24,361 nt of DNA from CAYTQK01 sp964439745 (lineage in GTDB: Bacteria > Desulfobacterota > Desulfobacteria > Desulfobacterales > Desulfosudaceae), in assembly GCA_964439745.1 (NCBI GenBank), contig CAYTQK010000008.1, positions 1 through 24,361 on the forward strand. Direction: 5' to 3'. The position numbers and the translations under genes are program-made. Shown piece by piece: positions 7,133 to 14,825 of this stretch. Position 1 is the stretch's first letter, and each line of letters begins with the position of its first letter. Under the pieces are notes generated by a model. It did not search any database and was not told the DNA's origin. It worked only from the letters and a program-made list of their open reading frames with translations.

Positions 7133-8560
7133 ATGCGCAGCAGGATGTCGAAAAAAGAGGTCAAGGCACTGGCCGACAAGGTGTGCCTGGAGAGGACGCC
7201 GGCCTGGGACCGGTTTTCCGCCGCCGAGGCAAAAGCGGCTTTCGCGTTTGCCGAAAAGTATCGGCAGTTTCTGGATGACGCCAAAACCGAACGCCGGGCC
7301 GCGGCCGCCATCGTGGCTGAACTGCAAAAAAACGGTTTTGCGGATATCCGCCGGGCTTCCGCCCGGAAGAGGAAAGTATATCGCCTGTATCACGACAAGG
7401 CCGTGGCCGCGGCCGTGGTCGGCAGCGGGGCGGTGTCCGACGGCTTGAACCTGCTGGCCGCCCATATCGATTCCCCCCGCCTGGATCTGAAACAGAATCC
7501 GCTTTATGAAGAGGTGGGACTGGCCCTGCTCAAGGTGCATTATTACGGCGGTATCCGCAAATATCAATGGCTCTCCCGGCCGCTGGCCCTGTACGGCCGC
7601 ATCATCAAGCGGGATGGCAGCGTGGTGGACGTATCTTTGGGGGATAATCCGGGAGATCCGGTTTTCACCATTGCCGATCTTCTGCCCCACCTGGCCCGCA
7701 AGCTCCAGGCCAACAAAAAGCTGGCCGACGTGTTTGACGGGGAGAAGCTGAATCTCCTGGCCGCCAGTCTGCCCACCGGCGATAAGAAGACCGGCCAGCG
7801 TTTTAAATTGACCGTTCTGCGGGAACTTTTCGAAACCTACGGCCTGGTGGAAGAAGATTTTGCCAGTGCCGAACTGGAGGCGGTGCCGGCCGGCCTGTCG
7901 CGGGACGTGGGGCTGGACCGGAGCCTGGTCGGCGCCTATGGACAGGATGACCGCATCTGTGCCTACACTTCCCTGCAGGCGCTGCTGGCTGCCCGTCAGC
8001 CGCGGCAGACTGCCGTGACCATGTTCTACGACAAAGAGGAGATCGGCAGCGAGGGGAATTCCGGCGCCAAGTCCCGCCTGCTCGAGGATTTTACTTCGGA
8101 TCTGCTGTTCTTGACCGGTGCGGCCACCGATGAGCGGACCCTGCGCAAGACCCTGGCCGCTACCCGGGCGCTTTCGGCGGATGTCAACGGTGCCCTGGAT
8201 CCCGACTACCAGGAGGTCCATGAAAAAAACAATGCCGCCCGCCTGGGATAGGGTATCTGCATTACCAAATTCACCGGCTCGGGGGGCAAGTCCGGCTCCA
8301 GCGATGCCAGCGCCGAATATGTCGGCCGGGTGCGCCGCCTGTTCAACAGCGCCGGGGTCGCCTGGCAGACGGGAGAACTGGGGCGGGTCGACCAGGGCGG
8401 CGGCGGTACCATCGCCAAGTTCCTGGCTGAATATGGCATGGATATCGTGGACTGCGGTCCGGCCCTGCTGGGCATGCATTCTCCGTTTGAAATCTCCAGC
8501 AAGGCGGATATCTACTCGACTTATATCGCCTACCGGGCCTTCCTGGAGGCGGAAGACTGA
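7133..8560 (+). CDS. M18-family zinc aminopeptidase interrupted by an in-frame TAG
   Basis: A cytosolic metallo-aminopeptidase of the M18 (aspartyl aminopeptidase / aminopeptidase I) family. Visible motifs are AAHIDSPRLD (zinc ligand His111), DKEEIGSEGNSGAKS (catalytic and metal-binding Glu pair), SADVNGALDPDYQE and, near the end, LLGMHSPFE (last ligand His449). The frame is interrupted by TAG at 8249-8251 (codon 373 of 475), yet the same frame continues GICITKFTGSGGKSGSSDA to a TGA at 8558-8560, with full family conservation and no frameshift. Termination at TAG would remove the last 102 residues and His449. Either the codon is read through (possibly as pyrrolysine), the gene is a fresh pseudogene, or the base is an error. 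ATG 7133 is preferred because AGGAG lies six bases upstream; an in-frame ATG at 7109 overlaps the dtd stop. Confidence 0.9.
8249..8251 (+). other. In-frame amber codon (TAG) inside the M18 aminopeptidase
   Basis: TAG replaces one codon between ARLG and GICITKF. Both sides are in the same frame and conserved, so this is a substitution, not an indel. A short stem GGTA-TCTGCAT-TACC (8252-8266) begins immediately after it; I give that little weight. Confidence 0.93.
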
Positions 8561-8576
8561 TTTGAGGAAACCAGTT

Positions 8577-9800
8577 ATGAGCAGACCGCAGCCCGTTATG
8601 ACCCGGATGCTGGCGATGATCGTCGGTGTCCTGGTTCTGCTTGCCAGCGGAACCGCCCTCGCCGGCGTCGGTCCGGCGGCGCGGCTGAATCGCTGTCTCG
8701 GCGAGCGGGACGCCGTGCTGGTCACGGACTGCCGGAGTGAGCGGGTGCTGTATGCCCGGAATGAAACGGTTCCCCTGGTGCCGGCTTCCATTGTCAAGGT
8801 CGTCACCAGCCTGGCCGCCCTGGCCGGCCTGGGCGAAGACTACCGGTTTGAAACGGATTTTTTTGTAACGCCGGCGGGGGACCTGGTCATCAAGGGATAC
8901 GGCGACCCCTGTTTTGTTTCCGCAGAAATCGAAAAAGCGGCCGCTGTAGTTGCCCGGCACGTGCAGAAGGTGGGCGATATCATCGTGGATGATTCCTACT
9001 TTGCGCCCATTCATATCCCCGGCCGCGCGGTCCCCTCGCTGCAGCCCTATGACGCGCCCAACGGGGCCCTGTGTGCCAACTTCAACACGGTCGCCTTTGT
9101 CCGGGACAACGGTCATTACCGCAGTGCCGAGCCGGAGACCCCCCTGCTGCCCTTTGCCGAAAAACGGCTCCGCCGGATGCCCGTCTCCCGGGGACGGGTA
9201 TTGCTGATCAATCACCAGGATAAGGCGGCCGAGTATGCCGGTCGGTTGTTCGCCTGGTTTTTCACTGCTGCCGGCGCCGAAGTGCAAGGCGAGGTCCGGC
9301 CCGGCCGGGCGGATACGCAGGCGGATCGGCTGGTCTATCGCCATCGCTCGGGATTCAGGCTGGAAGATATCGTCACCCGGTTGATGCGCTATTCCAACAA
9401 TTTTACCGCCAACCAGCTGATGCTGGCCTGCGGAGCCAGGCGAAAAGGTGCCCCGGCGACACTGGCGGCGGGTCGTGCCGCCCTGCGGCACTATCTGGAA
9501 GAAACACTTGGCATTCAAAACGTCCGGCTGGCGGACGGGGCCGGTCTCTCCCGGGAGAACCGGATAACCGTCGAGGCGATGGACAAAGCGCTGGCGGCAT
9601 TTCGTCCGTACCGGCCCCTGATGCGCCGGGACGGGGATGACCTATACAAAACCGGCAACCTGAACGGCGTCAGCACCCGGGTCGGATTTGTTGACGGCCC
9701 GGATGGCCGCCTGCACCGGTATGTCATCATGCTCAATACGCCCGGCAAGCGCACCGACTTGATTTTACCCATCGTCAGGGAATTGATCCTTTCCGGCTGA
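8577..9800 (+). CDS. dacB: D-Ala-D-Ala carboxypeptidase / endopeptidase, PBP4 type
   Basis: A low-molecular-weight class C penicillin-binding protein that trims or cleaves peptidoglycan cross-links in the periplasm. An N-terminal signal peptide (MSRPQPVMTRMLAMIVGVLV, cleavage likely after GTALA) leads into a serine-hydrolase domain. The three active-site motifs are PASIVK (Ser71, Lys74), YSNN (Ser273) and KTG (Lys358). At 407 residues it is shorter than E. coli PBP4 (477), so the insert domain is reduced. GAGG at 8564-8567 supports ATG 8577, 16 bases after the aminopeptidase frame closes; the frame is open far upstream, but that part is a shadow of the aminopeptidase. Its place near a PASTA protein gives the operon two envelope-related genes. 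Confidence 0.95.
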   Translation: MSRPQPVMTRMLAMIVGVLVLLASGTALAGVGPAARLNRCLGERDAVLVTDCRSERVLYARNETVPLVPASIVKVVTSLAALAGLGEDYRFETDFFVTPAGDLVIKGYGDPCFVSAEIEKAAAVVARHVQKVGDIIVDDSYFAPIHIPGRAVPSLQPYDAPNGALCANFNTVAFVRDNGHYRSAEPETPLLPFAEKRLRRMPVSRGRVLLINHQDKAAEYAGRLFAWFFTAAGAEVQGEVRPGRADTQADRLVYRHRSGFRLEDIVTRLMRYSNNFTANQLMLACGARRKGAPATLAAGRAALRHYLEETLGIQNVRLADGAGLSRENRITVEAMDKALAAFRPYRPLMRRDGDDLYKTGNLNGVSTRVGFVDGPDGRLHRYVIMLNTPGKRTDLILPIVRELILSG

Positions 9801-9839
9801 ACCACGGAAAGGATTTTGTTTTTTTGATAACAGGTGTTC

Positions 9840-12800
9840 ATGGCTTATTACTGCTTACTGCCTTTATTCGGAATGATGGTCAACCTCCTGCTGGGCTTTT
9901 ACGTCATCGGCATTGACGCCCGCAGCCGGGAGAACCGTCTGTTTTTTCTGCTGACCATGGCCCTGGCCTTCTGGTGCGGCATCAATTTTCTGATGCATTC
10001 CGCGCCGACCCTGGAACTGGCCTTTTTCTGGTCCCGCCTGGATACCTGGGGAACCTCTTTTACCGCCGTCCTCAGCCTGCACTTTTTTCTGGCGTATACC
10101 CGGGTCCGGCCCACCCCGATGCTGTGGTTGATTCTCGCCATTTTGTATATCGTGGCCCTGGTGCTGGCTGTGCTGGACCAGACCACCCTTCTCATCGACA
10201 CGGAGCCTACTGCCCAGCCGTGGGGGATTTCCCTGGCTCCCGGTCCCCTCTACCCGCTCAACATTCTTTTTATCCTCGGCTGTATCGGCGGGGGCATGCT
10301 GCTGATGTTCCGGTTTCATGCCCGGGCCGCCTCGGTCAAGGAGCGCAAACAGGCCCTGCTCATCATTATCGCCGCGGCGGTCCCGTTTTTCGGGGGGGTC
10401 TTCACGGAAATTCTGCCGGTCTTTCTGAGTCTGAGTATTCCCCCCTTGTCCACCCCCCTGAGCACTTTCATGGTTTTGCTGGTGGTCTATTCCATCCATC
10501 GCTACAAGTTGATGATTCCCCTGGAGCACCAGCTGCGGGCGGTGGAGGAAAAGTATGAAAAGCTGTTCAATACCATTCCCGACGCCATCGCCCTGCTCGC
10601 CGGTGACGGCAGGATCATGGAGGTCAATGATCCCTTGGCCCGGACTCTGGGGCTGACCCGGGAGGAGGCCATCGGCCGGAATGTCCGGGCACTCTTGCCG
10701 GCGGAGAAGGCCGGCGGCGTCATGGACACCGCCCGGGCGGCCCTTTCCAGCGGCAAGATCAAGGAACTGCCCGGCCGCCTGGGGGAACGGTATTATCATA
10801 ACCTGTATATCCCGGCTTGGCAGCTCTCCGGGGAATACATCCTCTGGATCTCACGGGATATCACCGATCAGAAACGAGCCGAAGAGGCATTGCGCGCCCA
10901 GGAAAAAAGCCTGGCCGATATCATCGAAGGTAGCCCCATTCCCACCTACGTGCTGGATGCCGAACACCGGGTGACCCACTGGAACCTCAGCCTGGAACGG
11001 CTGACGGGCATTTCCGCCGCCGACATGATCGGTACCAGGTACCACTGGCGGGTCTTTTATGAAAAAGAGCGGCCGGTCATCGCCGACCTTCTTCTGGATG
11101 GGAGACTCGACCAGCTGGAGGTGTATTACAAGGGGAAATATCAACCCGCGCTGCTGGCCGGTTCCTTTGAGGCCATGGATTTTTTCCCCGACCTGGGCGG
11201 CCAGGACCGCTGGCTTCATTTTACGGCCTGCCCCCTCCGGGACAATGACGGCCGCGTTACTGCCGCCATCACCATTCTCCAGGACTTTACCGACCGCAAA
11301 ACCGCTGAGGAGGAGCTGCGGGCCAGCGAGGAGAAGTTCCGCATCCTGGCGGAAAACGCCAATGACATCATCTGGACCTCGGACCTGGATCTGAACCTGA
11401 CCTATATCAGTCCCTCCCTGGAACGATTGACCGGTTTTGTGCCGGAAGAGGCCGTGGGCAATAAAATTTATCAACCCCTGCCGCCGGATTCTAAGGAACT
11501 GGCCCTGGAAGCCTTCAACGAGACAATGAGACGCGAAGAGGCGGGGGAAAGTATGACTGAAATGCCCATCATGGAACTGGAGCACAATTGCAAGGACGGG
11601 TCCACCATCTGGATCGAGGTGAATATCGCTGTCATGCGGGACAGTGCCGGTCAGGCCGTTGGATTAATGGGGGTCAGCCGGGATATTTCCGACCGCAGAA
11701 AGAGCCAGGAGGCCTTGCAGGAGGCCAAGCACCAGGCCGAAGAGGCCAACCAGGCCAAGTCGCAGTTTCTGGCCAACATGTCCCATGAGATCCGCACGCC
11801 CATGAACGGTATCCTGGGAATGGTGGAGCTGCTGAGCAGTACTCCGCTCAACGCCGAGCAGAAAGAGTATGCCGATATTATTTACAATTCGGCCAACAGC
11901 CTGCTGGAAATCATCAACGATATCCTGGATGTATCACGGATTGAAGCCGGCCGGATGGATATCGTCGCCGAACCGTTCAACCTGCTGGAAACCGTTCATG
12001 GAGTGAAAAACATTTTGCGGTACGCGGCCGAGAACAAGGGCCTGGAGCTGATCGTCGATTATGATGCCCCCTCCATGGTCATCGGTGACCGGACCCGGGT
12101 GCGCCAGATTCTCATGAACCTGGGAGCCAACGCCGTCAAGTTCACCAAGGAGGGAACGGTGCGCATCCGCGTCCGCTATGACACGGACCAGTCGCTTTTT
12201 ATCCTGTCGGTCAGCGATACCGGCATCGGTATTCCCGCAAAAATGCATGGGACGATTTTCGAACTGTTCCGACAGGTGGACGGCGGCACCGCCCGCAAGT
12301 ACGAAGGCACCGGCCTGGGGTTGAGCATCTCCAGGAATCTGGCCGAGCTCATGGGTGGCAAGATCGCCGTGGAAAGCGAAGAGGGCATGGGCAGTACCTT
12401 CACCGTCACCCTGCCGCTGGCGCTGTCGGATATGCCCGCCGAAGAGGAAAACAGCGGAGAAGGCGATTATGCTGTTCCGGATGATAACATGGCCGTGCTG
12501 GTGGTGGAGGATAACTCCGCCAGCCTGCTGCTGATGCAGCATCTGCTGGGCAAGTCCGGCTGGACCGTGGAAACGGCCAGGGACGGGACCGAGGCCCTGG
12601 AAAAGATGCAGCAGCAGCGATACCGGGCCGTCTTCCTGGATATCCACATGCCGGAAATGGACGGTTTTGAGGTGGCCCGGACCATCCGTGATCCGGATTC
12701 ACCGGTGCTGGATCATAATCTCTATATTATTGCCATGACCGCCGATGCCGCAGAAGAGGATCGCCGGAACTGCCTGGCCGCCGGCATGAACGACTACATC

Positions 12801-12866
12801 GCCAAGCCGGTCAACGCCGAGATCATCAACCGTGCCCTGGGACGTTCTTTCCGGACCAAGCAGTGA
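9840..12866 (+). CDS. Hybrid histidine kinase: 7TM sensor, three PAS, HisKA, HATPase, REC
   Basis: A 1008-residue membrane sensor kinase. Residues 1-215 hold seven hydrophobic segments of the histidine-kinase 7TM type. PAS domains follow at about 238-345, 353-485 and 496-625. The HisKA domain has MSHEIRTPMNG with the phospho-acceptor His649. The ATPase domain (about 750-867) has its N box (QILMNLGANAVKF), DTGIGIP and GTGLGLSIS. The C-terminal receiver (about 885-1003) has VVEDN, the phospho-acceptor Asp934 in FLDIHMPEMDG, and the conserved Lys in AKP. No output domain or partner regulator is seen, so phosphate probably passes to an Hpt protein elsewhere. ATG 9840 is preferred over GTG 9834, with AGG just upstream. 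It lies 39 bases after dacB and is the last gene of the run. Confidence 0.95.
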   Translation: MAYYCLLPLFGMMVNLLLGFYVIGIDARSRENRLFFLLTMALAFWCGINFLMHSAPTLELAFFWSRLDTWGTSFTAVLSLHFFLAYTRVRPTPMLWLILAILYIVALVLAVLDQTTLLIDTEPTAQPWGISLAPGPLYPLNILFILGCIGGGMLLMFRFHARAASVKERKQALLIIIAAAVPFFGGVFTEILPVFLSLSIPPLSTPLSTFMVLLVVYSIHRYKLMIPLEHQLRAVEEKYEKLFNTIPDAIALLAGDGRIMEVNDPLARTLGLTREEAIGRNVRALLPAEKAGGVMDTARAALSSGKIKELPGRLGERYYHNLYIPAWQLSGEYILWISRDITDQKRAEEALRAQEKSLADIIEGSPIPTYVLDAEHRVTHWNLSLERLTGISAADMIGTRYHWRVFYEKERPVIADLLLDGRLDQLEVYYKGKYQPALLAGSFEAMDFFPDLGGQDRWLHFTACPLRDNDGRVTAAITILQDFTDRKTAEEELRASEEKFRILAENANDIIWTSDLDLNLTYISPSLERLTGFVPEEAVGNKIYQPLPPDSKELALEAFNETMRREEAGESMTEMPIMELEHNCKDGSTIWIEVNIAVMRDSAGQAVGLMGVSRDISDRRKSQEALQEAKHQAEEANQAKSQFLANMSHEIRTPMNGILGMVELLSSTPLNAEQKEYADIIYNSANSLLEIINDILDVSRIEAGRMDIVAEPFNLLETVHGVKNILRYAAENKGLELIVDYDAPSMVIGDRTRVRQILMNLGANAVKFTKEGTVRIRVRYDTDQSLFILSVSDTGIGIPAKMHGTIFELFRQVDGGTARKYEGTGLGLSISRNLAELMGGKIAVESEEGMGSTFTVTLPLALSDMPAEEENSGEGDYAVPDDNMAVLVVEDNSASLLLMQHLLGKSGWTVETARDGTEALEKMQQQRYRAVFLDIHMPEMDGFEVARTIRDPDSPVLDHNLYIIAMTADAAEEDRRNCLAAGMNDYIAKPVNAEIINRALGRSFRTKQ

Positions 12867-13103
12867 TCAGGCGGGTTTGATGGCGGCCTTGATCATTTGG
12901 TTGAGACCGGTCAGAGTGCCTTTCCAGGTGGTGTTCTCATCGGTCATGATGGCCACGATGATATCCTTTTCCACGCTGACCTCGAACACGATCTCCTGGT
13001 CGCCGATGGTGAAAACGGCCTCGCCCCATCGTTCGGCCGGCAGCCCCGATGCCTCGCAATCATAGTCCGTTCGTACCTCTGCCTGCATGCGGATTTCTGT
13101 CAT
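12867..13103 (-). CDS. Small acidic protein of unknown function (78 aa)
   Basis: I do not recognise this family. The protein begins MTEIRMQAEVRTDYDCEASG and alternates short beta-like stretches (EAVFTIGDQEIVFEVSVEKD) with a C-terminal helix (GTLTGLNQMIKAAIKPA). It has no signal peptide, membrane segment or metal motif, so it is probably cytosolic. GGGAG six bases upstream of the ATG (minus strand) supports translation, and codon use resembles the neighbours. It converges exactly on the histidine kinase: the two stop codons abut in the palindrome TGATCA, leaving no intergenic base. The large palindrome 13136-13305 lies about 30 bases upstream of its start. Confidence 0.7.
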   Translation of the reverse strand: MTEIRMQAEVRTDYDCEASGLPAERWGEAVFTIGDQEIVFEVSVEKDIIVAIMTDENTTWKGTLTGLNQMIKAAIKPA

Positions 13104-13417
13104 TTGATTCTCCCGGGTAACGGGTTAGTGGTTTTGCCGGCTCTCTTTTTTCCGCGCCGTGACCCTTTCGGGGCCGTTTGCCTCCGGCGGCTAAATTGCT
13201 CGAACTCGGGCTGACGCCCTCAGACAGCGAGCAATTTTTAACGCCGCCGGAGGCAAACGGCTTTTTCCCGAAAGGCTCAAGTGGCGCGGAAAAAAGAGAG
13301 CCGGCAACCGGTTTTGAAACCTTATCGGTGATAATAATCTCTTGCGGATATAATTAATGGCTTTGTATAAAAGTCAACGGCCGCTACCTGTCTTGTCAAT
13401 CCAGCGCCGTCATCCAA
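13104..13417. other. Gene-free stretch dominated by a long palindrome
   Basis: This gap lies between the 3' end of the permease gene and the 5' end of the 78-residue gene. Most of it is the 170-bp hairpin element at 13136-13305. The rest (13306-13417) is AT-richer and holds a minus-strand TTGACT (13377-13372) with no good -10 box at standard spacing, plus an isolated plus-strand TATAAT (13349-13354) without a -35 box or gene. I see no convincing promoter for the small gene. Confidence 0.6.
13136..13305. repeat. 170-bp near-perfect palindrome (MITE/REP-like element)
   Basis: The element folds on itself along its whole length. The outer arms are a perfect 23-bp pair (13136-13158 with 13283-13305). 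Next come 13 bp with one mismatch (13160-13172 with 13267-13279) and a perfect 19-bp arm including CCGTTTGCCTCCGGCGGC (13173-13191 with 13243-13261). Innermost is a 10-bp arm AAATTGCTCG (13193-13202 with 13228-13237) closing a loop that contains a small GGGC/GCCC hairpin. It has no ORF. It is far longer than an intrinsic terminator and has no terminal T-run outside the stem. It fits a palindromic intergenic repeat or non-autonomous mobile element; no target-site duplication is obvious. Confidence 0.85.
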
Positions 13418-14740
13418 TCAAGTGCTTGGCAGCATCAGGGCAATAACGGCGAAAATGTCAATGATATACAGCATCCAGTGTACCTCCCGGCCTTTTCCCA
13501 TGATCAACTTCAGGAAGGTATAGGCCAGAAAGCTCCAGATCACCCCCTGGGTGATGCTGAAGGTCAGCGGAATCAGGATAATGGCCAGAAAAGCGGGGAT
13601 GGCGTCTTCGAACTGCTTCCAGTTGATGTTCACCAGGGTCTGGGACATGAACACCCCCACCAGCACCAGGACCGGCGCGGTGGCCACGTCCGGCACAAAA
13701 GAGAGCAACGGCGAAAGGAACATGAACGGCAGGAAGAGCAGCCCGGAGACCAGGGCGGTCAGGCCGGTCCGGCCGCCCTCGTTGATGCCGGCCCCGGATT
13801 CCACGTACACCGTACCGGAGGAAGATCCGGCCAGGCCGGAAATGGTGGTGGAAAAGGCGTCCACCAGCAGGGCCCGGTCCACGTTGGTGGGCGTCCCGTC
13901 TTCTTCGGTCAGCCCGGCCACTTCGGCGATGCCCACAAAGGAGGCGATGGAATCAAAAACATCCACGAACAGCAGGGAAAAGACCGGCATGATCATGCCC
14001 AGGCTGAGGGCGCCGACAATATCCAGCTGGAGAAAAACCTCCAGGCTGGGCAGGGCGAAAATCCCTTCCGGCAGGCTGACAATGGCCGTATCCAGCCAGC
14101 CGGCCCGGGTCCCCAGCAGGGAGACCACCAGGGCGGCCGCCGAGGTGAACGCGATACCGAGGATCAGCGCCCCGGGAACCCGGCGCAGCATCAGGGCGGC
14201 GGTAACCATGAAGCCGAGGATGAAAAGCAGGGTACTACAGTTCAACGTCCCGAACGATACCAGGGTGTTCTGATCGGCCACGATGAAGCCGGCGCTTTCC
14301 AGGCCGATCAGGGAAAGAAAGATGCCGATTCCGGCGGCCAGGCCCAGGCGAACGGGATCGGGAATGGCCTTGACGATTTCGGTCCGGATCCCGGAGACAG
14401 ACAGGACAATGAAGATGAGACCGGAGACGAACACCGCGCCCAGGGCGGTCTGCCACGGGATACCCATTTGCAGGACCAGGGTAAAGGTGAAAAAGGCGTT
14501 GATCCCCATGCCCGGCGCCAGGCTGTAGGGGAGGTTGGCATACAGCCCCATGGCAATGGAACTGAGGGCGCAGACCAGGACGGTGGCGAACAGCACCCCG
14601 GCAAAGGGCATGCCGGCCTTGGACAGGATGGCCGGGTTGACGACGATGATATAGGCCATCATCAAAAAGGTGGTGATCCCGGCCCGGATCTCCGTCTGCA
14701 GGTCGGTCCCGCGTTCTGCGAAGCGAAAGAATTGTTTCAT
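13418..14740 (-). CDS. NCS2-family purine permease (AzgA-like)
   Basis: A 440-residue inner-membrane transporter with about 12 hydrophobic segments. It belongs to the nucleobase:cation symporter 2 superfamily, AzgA/GhxP branch, typically proton-coupled uptake of adenine, guanine or hypoxanthine. Branch-typical segments include EIRAGITTFLMMAYIIVVNP near the N-terminus, LAPGMGINAFF, SGTVYVESGAGINEGGRTGL (substrate-site Glu) and LVLVGVFM. AGGAG seven bases upstream supports ATG 14740; the frame is open to 14854, but that part resembles nothing. It lies 85 bases downstream of the WYL regulator in the same direction and may be its target. The exact purine cannot be read from sequence. Confidence 0.93.
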   Translation of the reverse strand: MKQFFRFAERGTDLQTEIRAGITTFLMMAYIIVVNPAILSKAGMPFAGVLFATVLVCALSSIAMGLYANLPYSLAPGMGINAFFTFTLVLQMGIPWQTALGAVFVSGLIFIVLSVSGIRTEIVKAIPDPVRLGLAAGIGIFLSLIGLESAGFIVADQNTLVSFGTLNCSTLLFILGFMVTAALMLRRVPGALILGIAFTSAAALVVSLLGTRAGWLDTAIVSLPEGIFALPSLEVFLQLDIVGALSLGMIMPVFSLLFVDVFDSIASFVGIAEVAGLTEEDGTPTNVDRALLVDAFSTTISGLAGSSSGTVYVESGAGINEGGRTGLTALVSGLLFLPFMFLSPLLSFVPDVATAPVLVLVGVFMSQTLVNINWKQFEDAIPAFLAIILIPLTFSITQGVIWSFLAYTFLKLIMGKGREVHWMLYIIDIFAVIALMLPST

Positions 14741-14800
14741 GATCTGCTCCTTTGCTTTGCTGTTGTGATGGCGCCGCTGGTCGCGGTCACGATTTTTTAA

Positions 14801-14822
14801 CGCCACCTCCTTTTCCGTGGCG
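14801..14822 (-). promoter_or_regulatory. Stem-loop with SD-like loop between regulator and permease
   Basis: CGCCAC (14801-14806) pairs with GTGGCG (14817-14822) around a 10-base loop. On the minus strand the loop and 3' arm contain an AGGAGGTGG stretch. No T-run follows on the minus strand, so it is unlikely to terminate the regulator transcript. A processing or translation-control element in the permease leader is possible but unproven. Confidence 0.25.
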
Positions 14823-14825
14823 GTT

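Noticed and set aside
8252..8266. The GGTA/TACC mini-hairpin after the TAG as a pyrrolysine insertion element
   Set aside because: Only four base pairs, and bacterial Pyl decoding is not known to require a downstream element.
6683..8806. A 707-codon open frame on the minus strand across dtd, the aminopeptidase and dacB
   Set aside because: It is opposite three genes with full family motifs, spans their boundaries and shows no domain. It is a GC-bias shadow.
13136..13305. The palindrome as a bidirectional rho-independent terminator
   Set aside because: It is far too long, its T/A runs are inside the outer arms and not after the stem, and the genes on its two sides are co-directional, not convergent.
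13349..13354. A perfect TATAAT on the plus strand
   Set aside because: No -35 box at 16-18 bases upstream and no plus-strand gene downstream.
13478..14800. A 440-codon plus-strand frame antisense to the NCS2 permease
   Set aside because: Extremely Gly/Gln/Asp/His-rich, without motifs; it mirrors the hydrophobic codons of the permease.
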